The translations under genes were made by a program, and so were the position numbers. The notes beneath the pieces were generated by a model that was not told where the DNA came from, did not search any database, and saw only the letters and a program-made list of their open reading frames with translations. Positions 1 through 12,800 of a DNA stretch of 64,000 bases are shown here, in pieces. Numbering within the stretch: the first letter of the stretch is position 1; every line of letters starts with the position of its first letter. This DNA comes from Lampris incognitus (taxonomy: Eukaryota > Chordata > Actinopteri > Lampriformes > Lampridae). The stretch is taken from positions 143,520,690-143,584,689 of the forward strand of contig NC_079211.1 in NCBI RefSeq assembly GCF_029633865.1. Reading direction: 5' to 3'.

Positions 1-136
1 CCTGTGTCCTCTTCATTGTAAGCTGTCTGCCCACATGTGCTGACTCTGCCTGTCTGACTGTGTGTGTTTGTGTGCGTGTGCGTGTGTGTGTGTGTGTGGT
101 GTGGTGTGTTCTGACCCCTACCCTCTCCTCCACCAG

Positions 137-760
137 GCCGCGTCTCCCTGACCCGGGGGGCCTCTCTGCTCGTGGACCGGCTGACCCCGGAGGACGAAGG
201 CTGGTTTGAGTGCCGCATCCTGCTCCTGGACAGCAAAACGGACGAGTTCCGCAACGGCACGTGGACCTTCCTCTCCATCACAGGTGCAGCGCCGTAGGGT
301 TTTTGGGACTCGGGCGGGGGCGGCTTTTCTTTTTTACGGCTCATCTCTGGCACCGTCCGTGCGCCTGAGGAGTCTCAGCGTGTGTCTGGGATTCGGAAGG
401 CCCTGCCATGCTGCACTTTCTGGGCCAACAGTGTAAGCAAGGGCCGCTGCACAGCGTTGCCCGCTTTATCCGGTGGAGACATCTTGTTTGCCCGCTGTGA
501 GATGATGTCACCGCCACGAGTCTGTTATAACCGCAGTAGAAAGCCAAGGCGTGGACGGCACATGTGACCTCGCTTGCGAAAGCTAAAGAATTTATCACGT
601 TCTTAGATTTTAATCTGCGAACCCTTCGGTCTGCCCCCACATCTCTATTCTTATTTATACCTGCTTTTATTAGCCGCTCTCCCCGTCTCTCTCTCTCTCT
701 CTCTCCGTCTCTCTCTCTCTCTCCCCGTCTCTCTCTCTCTCTCACTTATTCTTGCACTTT

Positions 761-801
<41 letters not shown>

Positions 802-3800
802 ACACACACACACAGACTTACATGCATTCCAACACAGCATTCATTGTCCAGATTATTCTGCGGTGGGAAGTTTTGCCAGAAATGGAGATGTTGTGCTTCC
901 ATACCAAGGTGAAAGAATAGGTGTATTGAATTACATTACAGATGAATGCCGGGCACCTTCTTTTTTCTTTTTTTTACATAGTAGTATTACATCAGTGACC
1001 CTATGATGGCCTGGCGGCCTGTCCAGGGTGTCTCCCCGCCTGCCGCCCAATGACTGCTGGGATAGGCTCCGGCATTCCCGCGACCCTGAGAGCAGGATAA
1101 GCGGTTTGGATAATGGATGGATGGATGGGATTACATTAGCGCCGGTATTGTGTGTCATTTAAATATATGTTACCCCTAGAATACGCTTGGCTGTTCTTCT
1201 TCGGCAGTCCATCGAAACGATGATGAATGTGATGCAGCTTAAGCTCGGCAAGCACACCCGGGGGCCATCAGGCCCGCATTAGAGCCACAGTATCGTCCAC
1301 ATAGAATAGATGGCTATGGAGATTTCTAGAAATAGACTATTACTTGTGTTACCTGGTGGATGCTTTTAGCCAAAGCGCCAAGTGTCGGCCTATTAAAATG
1401 GACTGGCGAACCTCTCAAGCCGTCACTCACCACGCCATGTTCTGTCAGTTAAGATCTAGGTCTACGGTCATGTACACGATGTGAACCGATGCGGTGACTG
1501 AACTTGGACCTTCTACCACGTCAGGCCAGGGTCAAGAGACAAGTTCAGACTTCCGCTTGCGTCCACCGATCTTACCGAGTCCAGTTTGAATTCGAGAAAC
1601 TGAGACGAGTGCTTCTTCTGCGCCTTCCCCTGTTCTAGCGCCGCCTGTGTTTATTAAGACGCCGCCGACCTTCGTGGAGGCCCTTCTTGGAGACTCGCTG
1701 ACTCTCAGCTGCGGAGCCCACGGAAACCCTCGACCAACTGTTGTCTGGCATAAAGACGACAACGCAATTGAGAAACATGAAAAAATAAAGGTATGGGAAC
1801 TAAACGGATGGCATCTGTGCTTCCCCGTCCGTACTGTTTTTAATCTGGTTGTCATCGTGTTCCCTGGATGTTAAGTTACGACGTGACCGCTTTCTATATT
1901 TGCCACGTACTTCCCCTGACCCCGGATTGTATCCAACCCCTTTTCCCTCCCTTCCCCACCATTCCCTACTACTTTATCATCAACCCTCTCCTCTCTTTCA
2001 GGTACTGAATGGTACCTTGTCTTTGGCCACCGTCACGAGAGATATATCTGGAGTCTACAAATGTCAGGTGTCCAACTCAGAGGGGAACCTGACCCATTAT
2101 ACGCAACTGCAGGTCAAAGGTCAGTCTCGAGCTCTCCGCTAACGGTCCGGTAAAGGCGACATCTGTGCTTAGCTCAGCGGAAGTTTTCTGAGGTTAACCA
2201 GTGTTGCGGTGGGAAAGGCTCCCCTGGAAAACGAGGTCTGTCCAGGCAGATTAAATGTCACGGTCTTCTCATCACATGCCCTGCTTAGCTGTTGGAAAGC
2301 CCTTGTGCCACTACAAACTGTGCCGACAGTCTGACGAGCAGCTTCAGATAGTCTGTATCGCCACCTAGAGTCAGTTCTGTGTCAATGCCACGAGTGTGTT
2401 GGGCCCTGCCAACGCTTGGCGCTGCTCTCTTCAATAATGCTCAGCGTGGCTGACTGTCACTGACATACATTCATATGACTGAGCTGTACCTTAGGTCTCA
2501 CTTTCTTTCCCACTATAATGATAATAATAATAATAAATTAAACTTATATAGCGCTTTTCTAACACTCAAAGTGGCTTTACAATAAACGGTGGTGAAACAA
2601 GACAACAGATACACATAACACAGACCAGTGTTTCTCAACCCAGTCCTCAAGGACCCCCTATCCTGCATATTTTCTTTGCAACCCTGAATAGGTACCTGTT
2701 TGTAGTTATTCAACCAATCAGCAATGAATTTTGTCAGATGTTGCACACCTTGCATAATTAAGTGCTGTGAGATGATTGGTTGAGTAAGTACAAGCGGGGC
2801 TACCTATGCAGGGTTACAATGAAAATCTGCAGGATAGGGGGTCCTGGAGGACTGGGTTGAGAAACACTGACACAGACATACAGGGGTGGATGGGAAGGGG
2901 GGGCTACGAGAGGGAGAAGCGGCAGCCACACACGGCGCCAGCAGTGCTCTCTGACTTAGACAGATACAAAAGGGCAAGAAAACAAACGTCATAAATCACA
3001 TAAATCACAGATGAAAGCAAGTCTGAAGAGGTGAGCCCTGATTAATGACTTGAATGCGGGCAGATCGCAGCAGTGTCTGATGAGCTCGGGGAGGGAGTTC
3101 CAAGAGGAGGGGGCAGCGGGTCGAGTGCTCGGTCCTTAGTCTGCCTTAGATTAGGGGTGGATAAGAGGGCGGGCGGGGGGGGGGGGGGGCACAAAAAGGC
3201 AGTGGAGAAGAAGTGTGATTTGAGATGGGATTGGAAAAGTAGGAGGGATTCTGAGCCTCCAATGATTTGGGGGAGTGAGTTCCAGAGCCTGGAAGATGCC
3301 CTGGAGAAGGCCCGGTCACCAAAGCCGCGGAGGTTGGACCTGGGGGTAGAGAGGAGGGAGGCTGAGGTGGATCTGAGGGACCAAGAGGGTTGGTAGGGGG
3401 AGAGGAGGTTGGTGACGTATGGGGGAGCCAGTTGGCGAAGGGCTTTATAAGTAACAACCAGGATTTTGTAATTGATCCGGTGGGAGATGGGTAGCCAGTG
3501 GGGTCTTTTAGCACTGGGGTGATGTGGTGCCAGGATTTGGTGAAAGTTAAAAGACTATGCTCAACAGGTCCTCCAATCATCATCATATCTCCAGAGGACA
3601 CCACCCTCAACATGTCTCAGGATGCTGTGTTGCAGTGCCAAGCTGACTCCTACCCCTCCAACCTCACCTATGAGTGGCTGAAACAAGGACAGAATGTCTA
3701 TCATATTGAGTGAGTAAAGGTCTTCATAGTCGCTGAGACACCAAGAGCTATGATGTGCATTTCTTTCAGTCTGTATTGGATACAGTGCGCCTTTACATAA

Positions 3801-6800
3801 TAGTATGTAGTAATGTAATATCATGGTGTAGGTTAACTACATAAGGCATATCTGGAGGCTAGCACATTACATCATTAACATGTAATCCTCCAAAGTGACC
3901 GTCGTTACGGTGGGTTCTGATTAGATTGTTAGTAAGCCTGTTGGTCTATTAAAACCAAGGGTCATGAGCATTTTCTGAACCTTACACAGAAGAGATAGCT
4001 GGTCAGATTAAGATGACACCGTTCCAAGGTCATTTTCCTCTATGCAACTGTCATAAACGATGGCCTTATTCTAAAAAAAAACAAACTCATGCAATTTAAA
4101 GTTTGTCCTTTAGAGTACACCACAAAAAAAGATCATTTCTAGGACTTTTTTGTTTAAATGTAATTATGTCGTGTCTTGTGTCTTTTTATGCTCAGATCCC
4201 TCAAGTCCCGAGTGAAGATTCTGGTGGACGGCACACTTCTCATCCCTAATCTCATCCCGGAAGATGCAGGCAACTACACCTGTGTTCCAACAAATGGGAT
4301 ACTGACTCCGCCTTCTGCCTCTGCACACCTGAAAGTCAAACGTAAGGGCCTTGTATGCTACGAGTAGCACCACGGGCTATGTCTTAGTGCACGGCCTAAA
4401 TGCATTTGGGGCATGTCCAAATCCGCTTTTGCTAGTTTAACGGCAGATAATCTAAGCGGAAAGTAAGGCGCATGGTTCAAAGGGGTTGGGCTTTAGTCTC
4501 TTAATCAATCATGGGCGTGTTTTGGGCGTAACATGAAATAAACCAATCAGTGTCAACTCCCACTCTCTTTAAAAGCCAGGTGCGCTTGCACCTTGGCGGA
4601 TGGCTACTATGATGGCGCATTGTGCACCTGTCTATGTGTAGGCGCATAACTATCTTAATAATGTGCCCTTAGAATAACGGTAAGATCTGTGTCATTGACT
4701 TGAAACCAGGTTTTTGTTGGTCAATCACGCAATCGCTTTCTGCTGCCTCAAGCTAGCAGTTCACCAACAATGCACCTGACCACACCTCATTTCAAGACCA
4801 TCACACCCATGGGCGCTCAGATGGGCGCTAGTACATTTGCTATTTAACAACACGGGTGCTGGATGAGAAAATTACAGCTGTGTTGGTCTGAAGCTAGCAA
4901 AGACACTTGTGTTGCGCTTGGCGCCGCTTTGCGTCGGGTGTGAGAAGGAGCTCCACCTGTGAAGCTGTTGACTATATCGTCACTTATTTCTTGTTTTTCT
5001 GTCTCAGATCCTGCGCGGGTGGGCCGAATGCCCAGAGAGACATACTTACCTGCTGGCATGGAGGGAGTCATTATCTGCCCAGTCCAGGCTGACCCCCCTG
5101 TGCTATACGTCAACTGGACCAAAGACGGGAATGATTTGAACCTTGACAATGTAAAATAAAAATCATGGAAACATAACTAGTCACACAATAAATAGTGTTA
5201 CGAAGCTCAACAGATACTTAAGCACTGTGTGCAGTTTGATTTGTATATGCTTTGACCTGTCCAGTTCCCAGGTTGGATGGTGAACTCTGAGGGGTCGGTT
5301 TTTATAGCCACAGCCAATGATAATGCTGTGGGGATGTACACCTGTACTGCCTATAACAGTTATGGCACCATGGGCAAGTCTGAACCAACCCAGGTCATTC
5401 TGAAGGTAGAAGCACCACTATCCATCTGTTAGTCAGTAAACCTGTCTACAGAGACGTGCACCTACATATGTCACCTACATAAAGTGATAAAGCTCTCATT
5501 CCCCTCCAGGACCCCCCATCTTTCCGACTAGCCCCTCGAGCTGAGTATCTGCAGGAGGTGGGCAGACAGCTTATGATCCCCTGTTCGGCTAATGGAGACC
5601 CTGCCGCAAACATAACCTGGAGCAAGGTAGAGGCGCGGACATAAATCAAACTTAGCCTTCATGATGTCTCTGCCTTTAAACCCCCCTTTTATCTGTTCCT
5701 TTATTCACTTGTATTATCTTGCTTACAGATTGGGCCCACTCCTCGTTCCCCGTACACTGTTTTGGCAAATGGCTCCCTCCTGCTGCAGCCTCTCAGTAAG
5801 GACCACCATGGGGGCTGGGAGTGCCTGGCCACAAACCGCGTCGCCACAGTCAGTGCTGGCACTGTGGTCATGGTCCTGGGTGAGTGAGCCAACTTCGTTT
5901 TGCCATAGACCTTTGTGTTAGTGGACATCGTGTGACCAGATGCGAACAGTCCAAATGCAGGAAAAACAGCAAGATTTTGCAGGACAATTTAAGACAGATT
6001 TATTACCTCCACACTTTATAGGCTACCAACGCAACAAGGTAGAGGACTTTTCTATTATGTGAATTTGGCTTAATTAGACACATTTATATCCCGCCTGCAG
6101 TTACACTCTTGTCCACTAGTCGATGCATGAAAACATATAATACTAGAAGAGGTACCTGGCATTGCCCGGGGAAAACGTTCTCACCAAAACAACCAACACG
6201 ATTGGATCTTTACGATATAAGCGATGATGAAATATAGGATAATTTATGATATGATACATGTGATAAACGAATGTCGAATAAACGAATCTTAATAACAAAA
6301 ATTATCAAATGTCATTATTTTCAATCCATTCATCAAGCTTCTTTGCCAATGTGTGTATTAAATCGCCGCAAATCTGCCGCCGCAAATCGCTACAAAGTAA
6401 ACTCAATTTTGCAAATAAATCAAATTTTTTACTTGATTTTTTAAAATATTTTTTGAACTGTGCAATCCTTGGAAAGTGCTGATTCTAAAGATACCTTTCT
6501 TTTTGTTCTACAATGAGTATTTCTGGAGTTTTAAGTGAACATACAAACGTACACTCTCGCTTTATTTATGTATATATATAGATGGTTGACTAACCGGTAA
6601 GAAAATAAATTACCATGGGCATGACCAGTGGTAAATAATGAGAGTGGCCTTCGACTATGTGCCTTGTTGGGTTTTTTTTACTTAAGAGCATGTTAATTTA
6701 TGACCAATCAAACGGTAATATGAGAGAGTGGAGACTTCTAAGCAGAGAAGGTCAGCGCTTATTATTGGATAGTAATCAACATGCAGCCTGGGTGAGTTTC

Positions 6801-9800
6801 CTTTTTTTTTTTTTAATTATTTCCTTCACTTTTTCTTTTGTCTGTTGTTATGCTTCTCTCAATCTAAAACAGAAAAAAATGTCTTTTACAAAGATGATCA
6901 AGGTCTGTAGCAATATCACAATTACCCAACAGAAAAGTCGATCTGATCTGTATCACAAGCAGTCGCTTAAAAAAAAAAGCAGAATCCATCCTGTCTTGAC
7001 AGTACCTGCACCCAGAGTTTCAGACTTTGCCTTCTAGTTCCCGTTTCAAACACCCACCAGCCAAAGCCAATAGACAAAAGACTCCCTCAGTTAAACTCCA
7101 AAAGAAAAAGCTAATATCAACATGTCCACTCAACCACGCTTGTTTTTTATATTTGTTTTAATTTATTCTAAATTATATTCGCTATTTTTTTTGGTACTCT
7201 GTTTTTACATGTTGCATTTAATTGCATGTGTGTTTTCATCTTGCGTTATAGCTTTTCATACTGCTGCACAACCAATTGCCCCTCTGGGAACGAATAAAGT
7301 TCTGCTACTACTGCTACTAAAATCGATCGTGTACTTTTTTGGTTCCGTTTCAAAATTTGGGATGTTGTCTCATTATGTGATACAAAGGACCAAAATGCTG
7401 TGCAGTGCAATATAAAACCGTACACCAGGGTGCCCTAAGTGGACCTCATTGACCCTTGCATGTAAGCCTGTGTATTGTTTAGATGCCCAATTTATAGCAC
7501 TGCTTATTTTTTCCTCAGGCACCAGTCCTCACGCTGTATCTTCGGTGTCTGTAATCACTGAGATGAACCAGGCTAATGTATCCTGGGTACCCGGCTTTGA
7601 TGGCGGATACACCCAGAAGTTTACTGTGTGGTCAGTAGCATACCATATCTATTCTCCATCATACAGAGATGATCCTGTTAACCATTTGCTGCTCTGCACC
7701 ATGATGTTTATATCTTCGTTTCTTGTTATTTTTCCTTCCAGGGTCAAGCAAGCATCCAGAGGGAAGCATGAATGGGCATCCTTGCCAGTGCCCACATCCA
7801 AAAACAACCTGCTGGTCACCGGGCTACAGGCTGGCACCAGCTATCAGTTCAGTGTTCTACCTCAGAACAGACTAGGCTCCGGACCCTTCAGCGAAATTGT
7901 TTCTGTGAGAACCCAAGGTCAGTGCACGTCAATATATTTTCTTTTCCCATTAGACGTTAAAGGAACAGTAAACCCGTGGTAAAAATACGGAAGATAGATA
8001 TTGACATAAATCAACAGTTCAGACTGAGTAAAAATAACGAGCTTTTACAGCTAAGATATCCATCTCCAAAAGGTTGTTATTCTAAGGAAAATTGACAAGT
8101 TCATGGATGCCGCCATTAAATTTTCTTAACCTCAGGGAAGTCACCCAGTCCAATTAAGTAAGTGAAGTCCATTTTATTTGTGTAGCCCATTATCACAAAT
8201 TAGAAATTTGCTTCAGTGGGCTTTGCACCATGATTTGTAAGACATCACAGAGGGCTTAAATGTTGGGATCGCAAGCCAAACATTTTTTAGACCATTTTCC
8301 TGCGCTAAAGGACATCGTTAGTCTATTTTGTACTCGCTTCCATATCACTTTCTGCCATCTTGTCCGTGGATTTTGATTTCAGTTTATGTGTTTTGTCCCC
8401 TCTCTGCATTTAACACTGACACTGGTGAGGTTTTCTCAGCATTGTGTGTATGTGATGGCACGCAGAAGGCCAACATGGAAACCCCTTTGTGGTAGTTGAA
8501 GTGTGGTACAAAAATGCTTACAGCTTTCTCACAAGTGGTCAAAAATGCCTGAAACGTTCCTACGGGCTATCACCATTACAAGCTAGTGAGCCATGCATGT
8601 CTTTATTTTATATTTATTATCAGTCAAGTTGCATTTTATATAGCGCTTCTCTAACTGCAACACTTTCCTATGTCTATCACGCTGCTTGTTTTGTGCTGTG
8701 TATATACTGTACATCTGCAAGTCTTGCTTCATGTTGAGTGTCCCCAATCATCAGCCGTGCCGACAGCGCCACCTTCGGTGATCATTGCTCTTCCTACGTT
8801 GGAACCACCCATCCTGCTCTCAGCCAACCGGACAGGTCAAGGTGTTCTCCTGCAGTGGTCTCCTCCCGAGTCCCCGTCCTCCCCGCTGACAGGCTACGTT
8901 CTGCAGGCCCGTAGAGACCAGGGCCAGTGGGTCATCCTCAGCAGTGACGTCAGCGCCAACCAGAGCAAACTGCTAGTGCAAGGACTGCTGAGGGTAAAGA
9001 CGAATGTCTCGGTCACATGTTAACGCTGCAGTCCTGAAGGTCATTATTTTTGTTTAACCTACTGACATCTGTGGTGGTACAGTTACTGTTTCACCAAATT
9101 CAGGAGATCCTTTTGAAATGGAACATAATTGTCAGTGCAGCACCTCTCCTACCACAGAACAAAAAACATGCTTGAACCTGAGTTGTAGTTATTGAAGTAT
9201 CTATTGGTAAAGGTCTTCTATGAGCTTAGTCAGCCATATCTTCTCACTAGCCACAATGTCTTTTTTCTTCTTCACATATTTGCCACTACCTACTTCTTTC
9301 TACTGAATTTAGCTATTATTTTAAAGATGTAACACTTTGCATCTGAATTTTTTTTCCCGAGAAAATGCTACCGAAGTTAACCACTAAAATGAAAATATTC
9401 AAAAGTGTTGATCTGATAGTCATGGGTACAATCTACGAGATTGTAGCTTTAAACTCTTGCATAAATGCTGAAGGGGACGTTGACAAATGTAAGCAAAATC
9501 TAGAACTAAGGATGTAACAACGGCAAAATGCTCTAGATTTCTTTTGTCTCTTTGTAAAGAACATGTGATTTTTCTTTCTCTCAGGACTCCACGTATGATC
9601 TGAGGCTGATGTCTCGCAGCAGTAAGCTACTTAGCGAGCCCAGTGAGACTGTGAATGTGTCGACCTCCGGTAAGTTGTTTGCTACAGTATCGTAGCATGT
9701 ACAATACACAACATTTAGTATATATAGGTTTACTTACAGTTATATCACATAATATTTGGGGCAACAGGAACTTGAGTGGGTCACCAGTTTTTACGCGACA

Positions 9801-12800
9801 CTGATATTTGTTGGCCGCTATTAATGATGTATTGTCTGTTCTGATTGCAGGAATGGAGATGTACCCCCTACGCCAGAGTTTCCTGGAGTTTGTTCCTGAG
9901 CCCCTTTTGGCCGGCGTACTGGGTGGAGTGTGCTTTCTGTTTGTGGCCATCATCCTCTCTTTGGTGACCGCGTGTTTCATGAGTAACAGGAGACAACGTA
10001 GGCGCAGAAAGAGAAGAGATGGTAAACAAAATGTGTGAAATAATATTGCCCAAACATATTGTTTGCTGACTTGCCATGAACAATTATATATATCACACAC
10101 ATACACACACACGTGATATAAAAGGTCTACTCACCCCTGTTAAAATGGCAGGTTGTTGTGATGTACAAAAATGAAAACAAGACATCATGTCAGAATGTTT
10201 TCAACCTTTAATGTGAAATTGCAACCTATAAAATTGAAGTGAAAAACAAATTTTTTTAAGGAGTTTGGGAGAAAAAGATAAAAATGAAAAACTTACAACC
10301 TAGGTGCACACCCCTAAACTAATACTTTGTCGAAGCTCCTTTTTGAATGTATCGCAGCACTCTGTCTTTTTGGGTAAAAGTATCAGCTTGGCATATCTTG
10401 ACATGGCAATATTTTCCCACTGTCCCTTGCAAAAACGTTCTAGATCCACCGAATTGTGAGGGAATCTCCTGTGCACAGCCCTCTTCAGGCCACCCCACAG
10501 ATTTTCAATTGGATTTAGGTCTGGGCTCTAGCTGGGCCATTCCGAAATGTTGATCTTTTGGTTAAGCCATTCCTTTGTTGATTTGGATTGTATTGGGTCG
10601 TTGTAGTGCTGAAAGGTGAAATTCATTCAGCTTTCTAGCAGACACCTGAAGGTTTTGCTCCAAAAATCGAACGGTATTTGGCTATTCATGATCCCCTCCA
10701 CCTTGACAAGACAGCCCCAAAGCATGAGGCTGCCACCACCATCCTTCACTGTGGGTATGGTCTTCTTTTGGGGAAGTGCTTTGTTGTTTTTGCACTAAAC
10801 ATACTTTTGGAATTATGGGCGAAAAGTTCAACCTTGGACTCATTAGACCAGAACACATTTTTCAACATGGTTTTGGGAGACTGGATGTATCTTTTTTGCA
10901 AAATTTAGCCGGGTTTGGATGTTTGTTTTTTCTTTCTTTCTTATATGCACATAGCTTGTATCATCCTCATCGCAAGGACAATTTATTCCATGACTGCGTA
11001 TAATTTGGCCAAGAGGTGAAATACAAGGAGAGAAAAGTAGGGGCCAAGAATCAAGCCCAGAGGTACACCATATTTAACGTCAGAGAATTACAATGTAATA
11101 TTATAGCAGACATACTGTGTTCTTCCAGATAAGTAGGACTTAAGCCAAGAGAGAGCTAACCCAGAGACACTGACATTACAATTTATTCTATCTAATAGTA
11201 TACTGTGATCAATGGTGTAAAAGGCTGCACTGAGATCCAGTAGTAGAAGCACAGAGGTGGAATCAGAGTCCATTGGAAGTAGAAAATTGTTATCCACTCT
11301 GGTTATCATATGTAGGGAGCAACCAGTACTTGGAAGAAATTCCTGTAGGTCCTTTAATGTGGCCATAGGCCTCTTGGCTGCCTCCCTGAACAGTTTCCTC
11401 TTGTCTTCTCATGGATTTTGGAAGGACGTCCTGTTCTTGGTAATGTCACTCTTGTGACATATTTTCTCCACTTGTTGATGATTGTCTTCACTGTGTTCCA
11501 TGGTATATCTAATGCCTTGGAAATTCTTGTGTACCCCTCTCCTGATCAATACTATTCAACAACCAGATCCCATTCATGCGTTGTAAGCTCTTTATGGCCC
11601 ATGGCTTTTGCAGTTGGATGCAATCAAGAATATGTCAGGAAAATCCTACAGGAACAGTCGAACTTTATTTGGGGTTAATCATAAGTCACTTTATCACCCT
11701 CACTCCTGAGGGTTAGTTACATTGATATTATTCTATCCTTGTCAACTTTTGTGGTGCTATCATTTGATGTTATCACTGTCCTCGCTTTTTCAGATCTCCC
11801 CTCTGCCTTGCAAAAGAATTCATCTCTCGAGTAAGTACCTATCCCAGCTGGTAGCTGTCCTTCATTTGATTCTCTTCTCACACACTAATTTCCATTCCTC
11901 TTGCTGCAATATGATTTACTTGTCTTTGAGTCAATTTTCCCCATTTGTCTCTTTCTATCATCAGAGCTCGTTCACCCTCTCATAGCCCTGACAGTGTCCT
12001 GAAGCTGAAGCTGTGCCCACCCCTTCCCTTCTTCCCAAACTCCTCTTCACAGTCCGACCGCTCCTCATTTGATAAAGGAAGCCGTGGGGAATATCAGGAC
12101 CAACGAAGACAGCTATTGTCCAACTCCTCCCCACCACCCCATTATACTCTGTTTGAGAGCCACCTTGGGTCTCAGGCTCCCTCACCATCTGCTCTGGAGT
12201 CCATTTCCAGAGGCCCAGATGGACGCTTCATTGTTCAGCCCTTGCAAGAGGGTTCCAGCCCCAACAAGAACAGCATAAAGAAAGTAATTCTGCAAAGAAA
12301 TGGTTCCGCAAGCACCCCAGGGAGCAACCGTGCATCATTTAGGGACTCGCCAAAGTCGAGCACCGTGAGCTCTGAGAGGGGGGATAGAAAGGATTCACCA
12401 ATTACTGTGGATGTTCCTGAACTAAGCAGGCCTCCCTCATCCCCAGGAAGAGTTAAGGCTATGGCCAGAAACTTCTCTCGTCATGGCTGCTTCTACTCAG
12501 ATGACGAGCAGGGCTCTGAGGCCTTGCTGGAAAGAGCCAGCTTCTACTCAGACAACAGTGAGAAAAAACCAAGTGATTCCTTAAGAAAGTATCGTATACC
12601 TGGCCATGCAGAGGACCTTCTCCCCAGTTTGGGCAGGAGACCCAGGCTTCTGGACAGGGACAGAGACAGGCAGCATCACTTGGGCTACCAGCCCATAGAG
12701 AGAGAGAGCCATTTAACCAACACCAGCACCTTGGTCTCTCAACTTGACAGTGAGCTAGACGGGGATAATATTAGCAAGTGTCTCAAACTGGCCAAAGAGC

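Noticed and set aside
341-920. Open frames on both strands rich in RER/SLSL and HTHT
   Set aside because: They are translations of the CT and CA microsatellites in an igsf9 intron.
6135-6180. Segment GGTACCTGGCATTGCCCGGG, reminiscent of a motif in many invertebrate and fish repeats
   Set aside because: Too short to assign to a family, and no borders could be found.
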